The position numbers and the translations under genes are program-made. Of a DNA stretch of 64,000 nt, positions 17,817 through 27,534 are shown in pieces (the stretch's first letter is position 1; each line of letters begins with the position of its first letter). The notes below the pieces were generated by a model. That model saw only the letters and a list, made by a program, of their open reading frames with translations, made no database searches and was not told the origin of the DNA. The stretch comes from an uncultured Robinsoniella sp. (GTDB lineage: Bacteria; Bacillota; Clostridia; Lachnospirales; Lachnospiraceae): positions 1 through 64,000 of the forward strand of contig UQCR01000022.1 of the NCBI GenBank assembly GCA_900539655.1, in the 5' to 3' direction.

Positions 17817-17845
17817 ATAATACAATATCTCCCTAAAAAGGGCAA
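17817..17845 (-). promoter_or_regulatory. Sigma-A-like promoter of the sugar-transferase operon
   Basis: On the minus strand TTGCCC (17845-17840), a 17-base spacer and TATTAT (17822-17817). Transcription would begin near 17810, about 27 bases ahead of the GTG start. Confidence 0.6.
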
Positions 17846-17883
17846 CTGTCATTTTTCGTTTTGATATCTAACTTTTTTAGAAT

Positions 17884-18846
17884 TTATCTCGTATTTTTCA
17901 GACGTTTTATGATATTAATCCACAATTCAAATTGTATTTTAACATAATTCTTAATATTTTTCTTTTTGAATTTAACTTTACTTCCTTTTGCCGACAGTGC
18001 AAAACCTTTCCAAATTCCCTGCATATACTCTTTTAAATATCCTTTGCTGCCAAAAAATACTGTTTTCACCAGAATTCCGGCAATTAAGAAAGGTATATTT
18101 AATAGTATTTGCAGAAAAGGCATGTTTTTATAAACTAAATAAATATTATTTCTGGCTGAGTAGCCGATTTTAAATTCATTATATCTGGAACCGGTTGTTC
18201 CGCTTCCCACATGATGCACTACGGCCCCAGGTGCATAACGGTTTTCATACCCAGCTATCCGCGCCCGGTATCCGATATCGATGTCTTCCAGATATGCATA
18301 ATGCATTTCGTCAAAATATCCAATTTCCTGAAAAACACTTTTGCGGTATATGGCTGCTGCTGCACAGGCGGCAAAGATTCTGCGGGGCTCATCATACAGA
18401 ATTGCCGGCATATCCTTTCCCCAGGCAAATGCCCAGCCCAGGGCACAGTAGTAGTTCCCGCCATCGTCCATCAGAGTGGGATTATGCAGCTGCAATAATT
18501 TCGCCTGGCTGGAAAAACATCCCGGATGCATCTCCATATCGGCAATCATAGCTTCTACAAATTCCTCTTCTGCTTTTGTATCATTGTTCAACAGGATTAC
18601 ATAAGGTGCCTTTGCTTTCATAATTCCGGTATTTACCGCTCTGCAAAAACCATAATTCCGCTTTAGCACGATACATTTTACTTCCGGGTATTTCTCTTTT
18701 ACAAATGAAATGCTCCCGTCTTCGGACCCGTTATCTACCAGAAGGATCTCAAAGTCTTTCTCCGTCTGTCTGCGCAATGAGTCCAGACAATTATCCAGAT
18801 AAGCCATTCCATTAAAATTTGGTATCACAATTGATACTTTACACAT
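17884..18846 (-). CDS. Glycosyltransferase family 2 (WbbL/rhamnosyltransferase-like)
   Basis: 320 residues. Single GT-A domain: SIVIPNFNGMAYLDNCLDSL, VDNGSEDGS, ILLNNDTKAE (the NNDT stands for the DxD metal site) and YLEDIDIGYRARIAGY with the catalytic acid. A C-terminal hydrophobic helix and basic tail (about 250-300) suggest membrane attachment. The family moves rhamnose or other 6-deoxyhexose onto lipid-linked chains. AAGGGG precedes the ATG. A GCGTGT/ACACGC hairpin (18898-18915) lies just upstream, between this gene and the next glycosyltransferase, but has no T-tract, so read-through is expected. Confidence 0.9.
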   Translation of the reverse strand: MCKVSIVIPNFNGMAYLDNCLDSLRRQTEKDFEILLVDNGSEDGSISFVKEKYPEVKCIVLKRNYGFCRAVNTGIMKAKAPYVILLNNDTKAEEEFVEAMIADMEMHPGCFSSQAKLLQLHNPTLMDDGGNYYCALGWAFAWGKDMPAILYDEPRRIFAACAAAAIYRKSVFQEIGYFDEMHYAYLEDIDIGYRARIAGYENRYAPGAVVHHVGSGTTGSRYNEFKIGYSARNNIYLVYKNMPFLQILLNIPFLIAGILVKTVFFGSKGYLKEYMQGIWKGFALSAKGSKVKFKKKNIKNYVKIQFELWINIIKRLKNTR

Positions 18847-18916
18847 AATCCAGTCCCCTTACGCTATTTCCGGACAGTACGTCGAAACCGTCCCGGGGCG
18901 TGTATAAAAACACGCT

Positions 18917-20944
18917 CTAGTCATTTTTCAATTCATAATTCCAGGTTTTCAAAGAAAAATTGGGATTATAATAAGGATCTCCCTGTTTTAGCAGGGTCAG
19001 CCAATGACTTCTCATATACTCTATTTCCGATTGAAAACGCCTTACTTTTTCTTTGGTGTCTTCCGGTCCCCGAGTCTTTGACTCATGATGGTACATTTCC
19101 ACAAAAGGATCGTAGACAACAAGATAGCCTGCTTTTCCAACTTTCAAACAAAAATCAACATCATTAAACGCTACCGCCAGCTTCTCTTCAAGTCCGCCAG
19201 CTTTTTCATATACATCGCGCCTAAACATCATACATGCAGCGGTTACCGCACTTAAATCCTGCTGCAGCCTTGCCTTATGCAGATATCCGCTATGGCTTTT
19301 AGGCAGGCCCACAAACATACTGCCCGCGATTCCGCCTATTCCCAGTACAATCCCGGCATGCTGGATGGTATCATCCGGATAATAAAGCCTTGCCCCTGTA
19401 ATACCTACTTCTTCTCTCATGGCATGACCTAAAAATTCTTCAATCCACCCCGGCGTTATAACCGTAATATCATTATTCAGGCAGATGATATATGCTCCTT
19501 TAGACCTGGCTATTCCAAAATTATTTATAGCCGAGTAATTAAAGTCCGGTGATTTTGAATTACTTCGTTCCGCAGAATGGTTACTTTCCGGATAAATTTT
19601 ACTTTCTTGAGAAATATTACTTTTCAAAAAAGTGTAACTTTCCTTGTCCCAATATACTACCTGAATCCCATTTTGTCCATCCAAATTTTTATAAAATGCA
19701 AAAGTTTTTTCTTCTTTACTATTATTTTCTACAATAATAATCTCATAATTCGGATAAGTTGTCTTTTCCCGGATGGAATTTAGACAGCTCTCTAGAATCT
19801 CCACATGATCTTTATTCGGTATGATAATCGACACCAGCGGCTGAGAAGCAACTTCATAAGTAACCCGGTAAAATCCCATATCTTTCGTATGGCTGACGCT
19901 TCCCTTTACCCCACATCGCTCCAGATGTGCTTCTATCGCCCGTTTTCCGGCATCAAACGCATATGCTTTGCTTGCAGGATTGTCTGCCGTGGAAGCCTTG
20001 TGAATCCTCCAGTGGTACAGTACTCTGGGAACATGTATGACTTTTCTTCCTCTGCATACCGCCAGCCGGCCGGCAAGACTTTCCTGACCAGTTCCTGGAT
20101 GGATATTGTCCACACTGTGGCCAGGCTCTACCCCCTTACTTGCCTCTTCGATGCAGCGAAACACAAAATCATAATCCTGCGCCCCTTCAAATTCCCTGCT
20201 TAGCCCGCCTGTTTTTTCCACCAGGCTTCTCTTTACCACAAACAAATGGCAGATATAGTTATTGGATCTTAAAAGATCCAGATTAAAGTCCGGTTTAAAA
20301 TGGGGCTGAAAATGTTCTGACAGGTCAGAAGTTACTTTATCTTCATCTGTATATAAAACCTCTGCCTCTTTATTCTTTTCTATTGCCTGGGCCACCTCAT
20401 ACAAAGCGTTTGGAGCCAGCAGGTCATCATGGTCAAATAATGCAATAAAATCTCCCCTTGCCATGGCAAATGCAGCGTTGGTATTATCTGCAATCCCCAG
20501 ATTTTTTTCCAGTTTCTCATACCGGATTCTGGTATCTTTTTTGATATATTCCCCAATGACCTTTTCTGTCTGTAAATCGTCACCGCTGCCGTCAGCAATG
20601 CACAGCTCCCAATGGGGATAGCTCTGTACCAGAACCGATTCTATCATCTGGCGCAAAAATAACTCCGGCGTCCGGTAAACCGGAACTACCACGCTTATGA
20701 CTACCGGATTCTTCCAGTTTTGTTTTCTCTGCCGTTCCAGTTCCTCTGCTGTTGCCTTGTGCCGCTCAAACCAGACGGAATAGTCTACTTCAGTATGTTC
20801 GAAACGCTCTGTAAGCTTTACCGTAAATTCTTTGAAACCATAATGCTTCAGATACAGGCAAGCCTTTTTTATATTATAGGGTGATAGCCGTTTTACCAGC
20901 TTTCCCCAGTCAACCTTGGCATGTTTACTCATTTTTATTCCCAT
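18917..20944 (-). CDS. Tandem two-domain GT2 glycosyltransferase
   Basis: About 675 residues with two GT-A domains: first near 75-330 (VISVVVPVYRTPELFLRQM, LFDHDDLLAPNAL, GAQDYDFVFRC), second near 375-620 (VSIIIPNKDHVEILESC, CLNNDITVITPGW, FNDVDFCLKVGKAGY). The two can add two different sugars or alternate linkages. Compared with two longer homologues at 25051-27498 and 27535-30579 it carries two extra in-frame segments of about 30 residues, one in each domain (near 20045-20134 and 19544-19639). The start overlaps the aminotransferase stop; ATG at 20932 is an alternative and neither has a strong ribosome site. Cytoplasmic, probably membrane-associated. Confidence 0.9.
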   Translation of the reverse strand: MGIKMSKHAKVDWGKLVKRLSPYNIKKACLYLKHYGFKEFTVKLTERFEHTEVDYSVWFERHKATAEELERQRKQNWKNPVVISVVVPVYRTPELFLRQMIESVLVQSYPHWELCIADGSGDDLQTEKVIGEYIKKDTRIRYEKLEKNLGIADNTNAAFAMARGDFIALFDHDDLLAPNALYEVAQAIEKNKEAEVLYTDEDKVTSDLSEHFQPHFKPDFNLDLLRSNNYICHLFVVKRSLVEKTGGLSREFEGAQDYDFVFRCIEEASKGVEPGHSVDNIHPGTGQESLAGRLAVCRGRKVIHVPRVLYHWRIHKASTADNPASKAYAFDAGKRAIEAHLERCGVKGSVSHTKDMGFYRVTYEVASQPLVSIIIPNKDHVEILESCLNSIREKTTYPNYEIIIVENNSKEEKTFAFYKNLDGQNGIQVVYWDKESYTFLKSNISQESKIYPESNHSAERSNSKSPDFNYSAINNFGIARSKGAYIICLNNDITVITPGWIEEFLGHAMREEVGITGARLYYPDDTIQHAGIVLGIGGIAGSMFVGLPKSHSGYLHKARLQQDLSAVTAACMMFRRDVYEKAGGLEEKLAVAFNDVDFCLKVGKAGYLVVYDPFVEMYHHESKTRGPEDTKEKVRRFQSEIEYMRSHWLTLLKQGDPYYNPNFSLKTWNYELKND

Positions 20945-22106
20945 TGCCTATTGCAGCCTGACCTGCAATAATGCCACCTCCTATGAAGAAACTTTTTATT
21001 GTTTTTACCACATGTTCCAAATCCTTTTCTTCCAGACCATAATACATCGGAAGCCGCAAAAGGCGTTCGCTTTCCACAGTTGTATACCGGTCTTCTCCAA
21101 AAAACCGTCCAAAACGAATACCAGCCGGTGCCGTATGCAGGGGTATGTAATGAAACACACTATGTATACTATTATCATGTAGATAAGCGATTAATCTGCT
21201 TCTCACTTCCAGGTTCTCTACTTTAATATAGTACATATGGGCATTGTGTACAGCATATTCCGGAACCCATGGCTGGCTTATATATCCCTGGTCAGCCAGT
21301 TCTTTTAAGCCTTCCTGGTAATACGTATAGCTTCGCATCCTGTCTCGCGTGATTTCATCTGCTATTTCCAGCTGCGCATAGAGGTAAGCCGCATTCATAT
21401 CACTTGGCAGATAAGAGGACCCGTAATTTACCCAGGTATATTTATCAATCTGCCCCCGGAAAAATTTACTCCGGTTCGTTCCCTTTTCCCTTAGTATTTC
21501 CGCTTTTTCACGATATTCATCCTTCTGGAATAAAATCGCTCCGCCTTCTCCCATGGAGTAATTCTTTGTCTCATGAAAGCTGTAACAGCCAAAATCTCCG
21601 ATTGTGCCAAGTGCTGTGCCTTTATAGTAAGCATCCACACCCTGTGCAGCATCTTCAATTACAATCAGATGGTGTCTTTTAGCAATAGCCATAATTTCAT
21701 CCATGGCACATGCAACCCCGGCATAATGAACTGGGACAATTGCTTTGGTTCTTTCCGTTATCGCTTCTTCAATCAGCCGTTCGTCCATATTCATGGTTTC
21801 AGGACGAACATCCACAAATACCAGCTTTGCGCCCTGTAATACGAAAGCATCCGCAGTGGAAACGAATGTATACGCCGGCATAATCACTTCATCTCCCGGC
21901 TTTATTCCAGCCAGAAAAGCCGCCATTTCAAGTGCATGGGTACAGGATGTAGTGAGCAGCGTATGCTTCACCTGAAAACGCTCTTCCATCCACCTAGAAC
22001 ACTTTCTGGTAAATTTTCCGTCTCCGCTGATTTTTCTTGCATCAATCGCTTCTTTTATATAGTCCAGTTCTTTTCCTGTAAATGGTGGTACATTAAAATC
22101 GATCAT
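20925..22106 (-). CDS. wecE: dTDP-4-amino-4,6-dideoxygalactose transaminase-like (DegT/DnrJ/EryC1/StrS)
   Basis: 393 residues from the ATG at 22106 (MIDFNVPPFTGKELDY), 4 bases after the YfhO-like stop; this start matches WecE/RffA. Strong family blocks: SCTHALEMAAFLAGI, PGDEVIMPAYTFVSTADAF, VDVRPETMNMDERLI, VPVHYAGVACAMD, EDAAQGVDAYYKG, and SFHETKNYSMGEGGA with the PLP lysine. WecE converts dTDP-4-keto-6-deoxyglucose to dTDP-Fuc4N using glutamate; RfbA and RfbB in this window supply the substrate. The last 18 or so residues (IGGGIIAGQAAIGNG...) are absent from enterobacterial WecE and coincide with a repeat (20940-20977). Neighbours on both sides are polymer-assembly genes. Confidence 0.92.
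   Translation of the reverse strand: MIDFNVPPFTGKELDYIKEAIDARKISGDGKFTRKCSRWMEERFQVKHTLLTTSCTHALEMAAFLAGIKPGDEVIMPAYTFVSTADAFVLQGAKLVFVDVRPETMNMDERLIEEAITERTKAIVPVHYAGVACAMDEIMAIAKRHHLIVIEDAAQGVDAYYKGTALGTIGDFGCYSFHETKNYSMGEGGAILFQKDEYREKAEILREKGTNRSKFFRGQIDKYTWVNYGSSYLPSDMNAAYLYAQLEIADEITRDRMRSYTYYQEGLKELADQGYISQPWVPEYAVHNAHMYYIKVENLEVRSRLIAYLHDNSIHSVFHYIPLHTAPAGIRFGRFFGEDRYTTVESERLLRLPMYYGLEEKDLEHVVKTIKSFFIGGGIIAGQAAIGNGNKNE
20940..20977. repeat. 38-bp palindromic repeat, copy A
   Basis: Core ATTGCAG and CTGCAAT arms separated by 6 bases, flanked by CCCATTGC and TGCCAC. It matches 30 of 38 positions with the copy at 34446-34483. It lies at the 3' end of the wecE-like gene and is translated there. 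Confidence 0.6.
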
Positions 22107-22110
22107 TTCA

Positions 22111-24876
22111 CTACTCTTCTTTCCTAGTGTGTGTTTCAAAATTATACCTTCTATTTCTACTTATCCTTATGTTCCATACCAGCATTGAAATAAATATAAT
22201 ACAGCTTAAAATGCTGACAATTACACCTTCTTTGAATAATGGAGCCTCAAATATGACATTTACCTCGTGGCTGCCAGCCGGTGTCTGAAAAGCAATAAAA
22301 CCGTAGTCTGCCCTTTTTATTTCCTGCTTAATTCCATCTAAATATACAGACCAGCCTTTTTCAAAAGGAATTGCCAACATCACCATGCCATTTTCAGGCG
22401 CTTCTATTCTGCCTGTGAGCATGCTGTCCCTTTTTGGATCTGTAAATTCAATTTTTGCTTCTTCATTATATGCAACGGATTCTTTATATCCATAAGCCGA
22501 CACATTAGTAAGCTTTGCATTTACTTTTCCTTCATTAATCTGTATCGTGATTTTTTCGGTGTCCGGCAAAATGTTAATTGCAATATTTTTCGGTTCATCT
22601 TTTCTCACATACACTTTGTAATGGCGGTCATCATTGGTACTGATTTCCACATAGGTGGGGAAATCCACCTCTAATGTAAATTCAAGCTTCGCTCTTTGGT
22701 ATTTACCGAAAGACTTCTGATTAAGCGGAAGATAAATAAAATGCTGGTCATAAGCCGTAATTTCGCTTCCGGATATCTGGCATGCCGATGTATCTATTTT
22801 ATCATATGAGATCAAATCTGCGGCCTTTTTCTTATGGTATTTCTTTAACTGTTCACCGGATATACGCATTCCACTGTCCAGCTCGCCATCCGGATCGTCC
22901 AATACCAGTACCTCAGATAATAATCCCTCCACGTCCAGCTGGCCGCGTTTGCCTGTAAACCCCTGCTCTTCCATGGTCTTCGTAAAAAATTTACCAATGG
23001 AAGCTGTTTTTTCATTTCTATAGATATAGATATCTCCTACTTCACGCAAAAACTGATATCCGTCCACATTAAGGTCATTTGTCTTTGTCAGAATATATTT
23101 CACACCACAAAGAGCTGCCAGATCACTGTCATGAACTGCATTTTTAAACTGGTAATGATTGATATCACCCAGACTGTACAGCTGTGGCCATATACGGTCT
23201 ACAAATGCTGCTATATTCCCGTTCTGGGTAGAATTATAAGTACTGACCCCATGATAATACTGTGCCAGTGAATCCATACTGTGGGATGCAGATACAAAAT
23301 CCTTCTCTACTCTGTAAAAAGAAGAATCTATGGACTTTAAATATGCCAGAGCTTCCTCTACAGAAGAATGATAGGTTCCAGCAAAATAAGATGCATCGTC
23401 TTTTTTAACGGTATCCCGGTTCTTATAGTTCAATGCCGTATCGCTGGTGACATTAAAGAAAAGAAGTACCACCAGCATCAGGTATAGATTTGTGGAAGGC
23501 ACCTTCCACTTTTTCTGTACAAACAGCCAAAGGATTACCGCCATGCCTAATCCGCTCACCAGCATATAAAAAGCATTTTCTGCATAACCTATTTCTTTCA
23601 GAAACGTATAGGCCCTGCCATATACCGCCAGAATGCCAATGCCGGCTGCTGCCAGTCCCAGAATACTTAATTTCTTTTCCTTAATGATCCGATCCAGCAT
23701 CATTGCGCTGACCAGTGCAAAAAGAGGCATAAATAAAAAGGTGTGTCTTGAGAATTCATATGAAAACCCGTTAAATACAATGCTTCCACACTTTAGTCCA
23801 ATACTGAGAGCGACCAGTCCCACTGCCGCATACTGAGTTATTTTATGCTTTTTATCCGTATTCTGCCTGTGTATGGTAAACAAATACTGGATCAACAGAA
23901 TGACAAACAGAGTGGACATAAATAAATGAATATCCTCATAATAGTTTGAAAATCCACTGTAAGAATAAGTGGATCCCGACTGCAGGTTACTGGAAAACAG
24001 ATTGTATATTGCCGTCTTGTAGTAATCTTTCGGCCATAAACTTACAGACTCCAGCAACCGCTGCGACAGGCTTGTGGTTGAATCCAGCCTTGCACTGGTT
24101 CCAAACAGCAGTGCCGCAACCGGGAACAGGTTAATTGCTCCCATACCCACACCTAACAGCATAAAGCATCCATCACTGATTAGCAGCACTATTTTTTCTT
24201 TGATTTTCCTCCCGTTTATCTGAATCAGCCGGAAACACAAATAGATACCGCCTCCCAACAGGCACATATAACCCCAATATAAGCTTCCAAAAACTATGAC
24301 GCCGCAGACTGCTGCGAGTAGAAGCCTGTATTTTTTTCCAATCAGCGTCTTTTCTAAACAGAATAACAGCAGCGGGAAGAACACCACTACTGTTGCAAAC
24401 TGATAATGCTGTCCCCAGACCACCATGAAGCCGCTGAATGCATACATAAATCCTGCAAGCATCTTTGCATATTCCGATAGTGAAAAGCAGGATAAATAAT
24501 AATATACTGCAATGCCCGCAAGAACAATCTTCAGAATCTGAAAGTACACCAGATAAGATGCCAGATGCTCCGGTCCAAATACTACGCCCAAAAGGTAAAG
24601 CACCATCAAAAAGGGATCCGTCAGGTTTAAGCCAAACATGTTCACCCCAAAACCATTATTAAAATCCCACAGGGAGAAGCTCCCACCCCGCAGATGATTC
24701 ACAATCGTATTGTACTGCATCAGGTACTGCTGCTTAGTATCAGAACCAATGTCTCCAAAGACAAATGTTTCATTTCCAAATATATAACTCTGAAACACAA
24801 GAAGACAGGCACCTAAAATGATCAGGCTTAAAATTCCTGCCGTCTTGAAACTGCTTGTATTTCTCCCCTGTACCAT
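22111..24876 (-). CDS. YfhO-family multi-spanning membrane protein (GT-C-like)
   Basis: 921 residues from the ATG at 24876 (GGGAGGAACGT upstream). About 13 predicted membrane helices cover roughly residues 15-500 and one closes the C-terminus, with an extracytoplasmic beta-rich region between. Early loop ...FVFGDIGSDTKQQYL... holds the acidic pair expected of GT-C enzymes, and the late motif PFEKGWSVYLDG is the YfhO family hallmark. In Bacillus, YfhO works with the polyprenyl-phosphate glycosyltransferase CsbB to glycosylate lipoteichoic acid outside the membrane. This copy lies inside the polysaccharide operon, 4 bases before wecE. The two other copies in the window (36846-42451) are only distantly similar. 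Confidence 0.88.
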   Translation of the reverse strand: MVQGRNTSSFKTAGILSLIILGACLLVFQSYIFGNETFVFGDIGSDTKQQYLMQYNTIVNHLRGGSFSLWDFNNGFGVNMFGLNLTDPFLMVLYLLGVVFGPEHLASYLVYFQILKIVLAGIAVYYYLSCFSLSEYAKMLAGFMYAFSGFMVVWGQHYQFATVVVFFPLLLFCLEKTLIGKKYRLLLAAVCGVIVFGSLYWGYMCLLGGGIYLCFRLIQINGRKIKEKIVLLISDGCFMLLGVGMGAINLFPVAALLFGTSARLDSTTSLSQRLLESVSLWPKDYYKTAIYNLFSSNLQSGSTYSYSGFSNYYEDIHLFMSTLFVILLIQYLFTIHRQNTDKKHKITQYAAVGLVALSIGLKCGSIVFNGFSYEFSRHTFLFMPLFALVSAMMLDRIIKEKKLSILGLAAAGIGILAVYGRAYTFLKEIGYAENAFYMLVSGLGMAVILWLFVQKKWKVPSTNLYLMLVVLLFFNVTSDTALNYKNRDTVKKDDASYFAGTYHSSVEEALAYLKSIDSSFYRVEKDFVSASHSMDSLAQYYHGVSTYNSTQNGNIAAFVDRIWPQLYSLGDINHYQFKNAVHDSDLAALCGVKYILTKTNDLNVDGYQFLREVGDIYIYRNEKTASIGKFFTKTMEEQGFTGKRGQLDVEGLLSEVLVLDDPDGELDSGMRISGEQLKKYHKKKAADLISYDKIDTSACQISGSEITAYDQHFIYLPLNQKSFGKYQRAKLEFTLEVDFPTYVEISTNDDRHYKVYVRKDEPKNIAINILPDTEKITIQINEGKVNAKLTNVSAYGYKESVAYNEEAKIEFTDPKRDSMLTGRIEAPENGMVMLAIPFEKGWSVYLDGIKQEIKRADYGFIAFQTPAGSHEVNVIFEAPLFKEGVIVSILSCIIFISMLVWNIRISRNRRYNFETHTRKEE

Positions 24877-24916
24877 ACGTTCCTCCCAGTTTATTGTTGA
24901 TTGCCTAAAGTCAAAT

Positions 24917-24955
24917 GGACGCGCCAGCGCGTCCGTCTGCCCATTGCTGCAATGG
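24917..24955. repeat. Cluster of short palindromes between a GT gene and the yfhO-like gene
   Basis: GGACGCGC/GCGCGTCC (24917-24934, 2-base loop) is followed by CCATTG/CAATGG (24941-24955, 3-base loop) and CATGC/GCATG near 24970. The second part resembles the start of the 38-bp repeats (CCCATTGC...GCAAT). There is no T-tract, so this looks like REP-type or mRNA-stabilising structure. The rest of the 174-base gap holds only the yfhO ribosome site. Confidence 0.5.
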
Positions 24956-25050
24956 TAAATGTCCATGCAAGCATGTCATTTTGCCCGTTGCTTTCGGAAA
25001 AATTTCCCGCAATATTGGCTGCCAACTCATACTTTCAATTAAACTTTCCT

Positions 25051-27498
25051 TTAAACTTTCAACGAAAAATCCGCCTTGTCTAACGATAAATTCACGTTGT
25101 AATAAGGATCTCCCTTTTCCAGTATATCCGGCCATTTTGCAAGGAACCGGTTGGCCTCCCTGTTAAACCGCTGGACTTTGTCCGGGGTATCCTCATATCC
25201 CCTGGATTTGGACTCATAATGATAAAGCTCCGCATATGGGTTATATACCACTAACTTACCCAATGCCCTGATTTTGAGGCAGAAGTCTATATCATTAAAT
25301 GCGACCTGAAGACTCTCGTCAAATCCGCCGGCTTCTTCAAACACACTTCTTTTAACCATCATACATGCCGCTGTTACTGCACTTAAATCAGCCGCGCAGA
25401 TAATTCTGGAAAAATACCCGTTATCCTCCCGCATACTGCCGATAAATGCATGTCCTGCGATACCACCAAAGCCAATGATAACGCCTGCATGCTGAATGGT
25501 GTTGTCCTCAAAATAAAGTCTGGCTCCCACAGCTCCCACATCAGGCCTCATACAGTAGCCAAGCATTTCTTCCAGACAGCCATTATTGATAATCTCCGTA
25601 TCATTATTTAAAAACAGCAGGTAGTCTCCTTTTGCATGCCTGACACCGAAATTATTAATCCCGGAATAGTTAAATACGTCTTTCCAGCAGACCACATGCA
25701 CACATGGATGCTCTGCTTCCAGTTTACTGTAATAAGCAAAAGTCTCTTTTTCCGTACTGTTATTTTCCACTATAATGAATTCTATATTTGGGTAAGCCGA
25801 TTTGGTTAAAATGGATTGAACACATTTATCCAGATCAGCAGAATGGTCTTTGTTAGGAATAATAATCGATATCAGCGGTTTCTCATTTGGTATGACAAAT
25901 CTGGTCTTATACAGGCCCAGATATTCTCCGTTTGTAACTACCGCTTCGATGCCAAGCCTGTCATAATGTGCCTGCACCGCACGTTTTCCCGCCTCAAAAG
26001 CATAGAGCTTGCTCTCTGGGTTTTCCGCAGTGGAATCCTTGTGGGCACGCCAATGATAAAGTGCTTTTGGAATATGGCAGATCTCTTTTGCCTGTTCCAC
26101 ACACCTTAAAATAAAGTCATAATCCTGTGCACCGTCAAACTCCTGCCGCAGACAGCCCACCTGCTTCAAAAGCTCTTTTTTCACAACAAACAAATGGCTG
26201 ATATAATTCATACTGCATAGTAAATCAATGTTAAAATCTGATTTGAAATGGGGCTGGAAATATTCCTTCCCATTCATTGTTATTTTATCTTCATCCGTAT
26301 AAAGCACATCTATACGGGGATTTTCGTTCACAGCTTTTACGCACTCAAACAATGCATTTGGCGCCAGCAGATCGTCATGATCTGCAAATGCGATATAATT
26401 ACCCGTTGCAATCTGAATTGCACAATTGGTATTTTCTGATATCTGCATTTGTCTTTTCGTATAAATTACCTTTATTCTGGAATCTTTTTTCTGTAATTCA
26501 TTCAAGGTATCGGTTAGAGGCGAATCCTCTCCGCTTCCATCGGAAAAACATAATTCAAAATTTTCGTAGGTCTGGTTTTGTATGGATTCTACAAATTCCT
26601 TCAAATAGGGAATAGGTGTCTTATATAATGGAACTACTATACTGATCAGAGGCCTGCGCTCAAACTTAGTACGTCGTTGTTCCTCCAATTCCTCTCTGGA
26701 AATGAAATGTTTCTTTCTCCATTTTCCATAGTTTTCTTCAATATGGAGATCCACACGCATTACTTTTTCAATCGTGCGCTTGATGGCACGTTCCAGGCCG
26801 TTTCTTTTTAGGTATGCCATGCCTTTTGTAAAATAGGATGGCTGCCCTGCTTTTCCTGCTGCAGAAGAACCTACCGTATAGCCGGACTTAAGTCCGCTTG
26901 CCGATACGGTGATCTTCACCTTTGAGGAAGCAGGCTTCTGGTATTCCAGCTGGAAACCTGCCTGGCTACATAGATGCCCCTCCGGAAAATTACCAGCCAG
27001 ATCCACACGCTGGTGGAATTTTATTTCGGCTTCTATCCTGGTGCCTTTTTTATCCTGCACTTCTATTTGATATGGATCCTTAGATGCCGCCCAGCCGCTG
27101 ACCGACATTTTACCACCGGCACTTTCGCTGATGGCGTCAACACAGAAGTTTACTTCATTTTGCTGTTTCAAAAGGTTAGATGCAGGAAGCCTGTATATCT
27201 GCTTCTGCTCCTCCTCAACCTTTTGGAATACGGATAATTTTTTATAGGAACCGATTTCTTTTGGAAGCTTAATCCATATAAAATACTCCCGATCAATCTC
27301 CAGCCCCTTAGCCAGATATTTTTTCCGCACCTCTATCCCCGATAAGTCAGTAACCTTTACCGGAAGCCGCTCCCGGTCCATATATGCAAAAATATTCTTA
27401 CCGGTGATTTCATCCCCCTCACAAATTCCCTGCAAGACATAGCAGTCCCTGTGCTCCAGATGAAATCTGGCTATCTGTACATTAAATAATCTGTCCAT
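25051..27498 (-). CDS. GT2 glycosyltransferase fusion with N-terminal beta-rich domain
   Basis: 815 residues, start ATG preceded by AGGAGG. Residues 1-220 form a non-catalytic beta-rich region (two segments around 1-90 and 110-200, the second with VSGWAASKDPYQIEV), followed by two GT-A domains: 285-540 (SIVVPLYKTPIPYLKEF, FADHDDLLAPNAL, GAQDYDFILRC, ALYHWRAHKDST) and 560-800 (SIIIPNKDHSADLDKC, FLNNDTEIINNG, FNDIDFCLKIRALG). Close paralogue of the catalytic part of the genes on both sides. The N-terminal domain occurs in Firmicutes rhamnan/O-antigen-type transferases and may bind the growing chain. Two donor sites suggest a bifunctional polymerase. 36 bases separate it from the upstream gene. 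Confidence 0.9.
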   Translation of the reverse strand: MDRLFNVQIARFHLEHRDCYVLQGICEGDEITGKNIFAYMDRERLPVKVTDLSGIEVRKKYLAKGLEIDREYFIWIKLPKEIGSYKKLSVFQKVEEEQKQIYRLPASNLLKQQNEVNFCVDAISESAGGKMSVSGWAASKDPYQIEVQDKKGTRIEAEIKFHQRVDLAGNFPEGHLCSQAGFQLEYQKPASSKVKITVSASGLKSGYTVGSSAAGKAGQPSYFTKGMAYLKRNGLERAIKRTIEKVMRVDLHIEENYGKWRKKHFISREELEEQRRTKFERRPLISIVVPLYKTPIPYLKEFVESIQNQTYENFELCFSDGSGEDSPLTDTLNELQKKDSRIKVIYTKRQMQISENTNCAIQIATGNYIAFADHDDLLAPNALFECVKAVNENPRIDVLYTDEDKITMNGKEYFQPHFKSDFNIDLLCSMNYISHLFVVKKELLKQVGCLRQEFDGAQDYDFILRCVEQAKEICHIPKALYHWRAHKDSTAENPESKLYAFEAGKRAVQAHYDRLGIEAVVTNGEYLGLYKTRFVIPNEKPLISIIIPNKDHSADLDKCVQSILTKSAYPNIEFIIVENNSTEKETFAYYSKLEAEHPCVHVVCWKDVFNYSGINNFGVRHAKGDYLLFLNNDTEIINNGCLEEMLGYCMRPDVGAVGARLYFEDNTIQHAGVIIGFGGIAGHAFIGSMREDNGYFSRIICAADLSAVTAACMMVKRSVFEEAGGFDESLQVAFNDIDFCLKIRALGKLVVYNPYAELYHYESKSRGYEDTPDKVQRFNREANRFLAKWPDILEKGDPYYNVNLSLDKADFSLKV

Positions 27499-27534
27499 CC
27501 GTATCCTCCTAAATTCATGACCGCAGCCTGCCGG

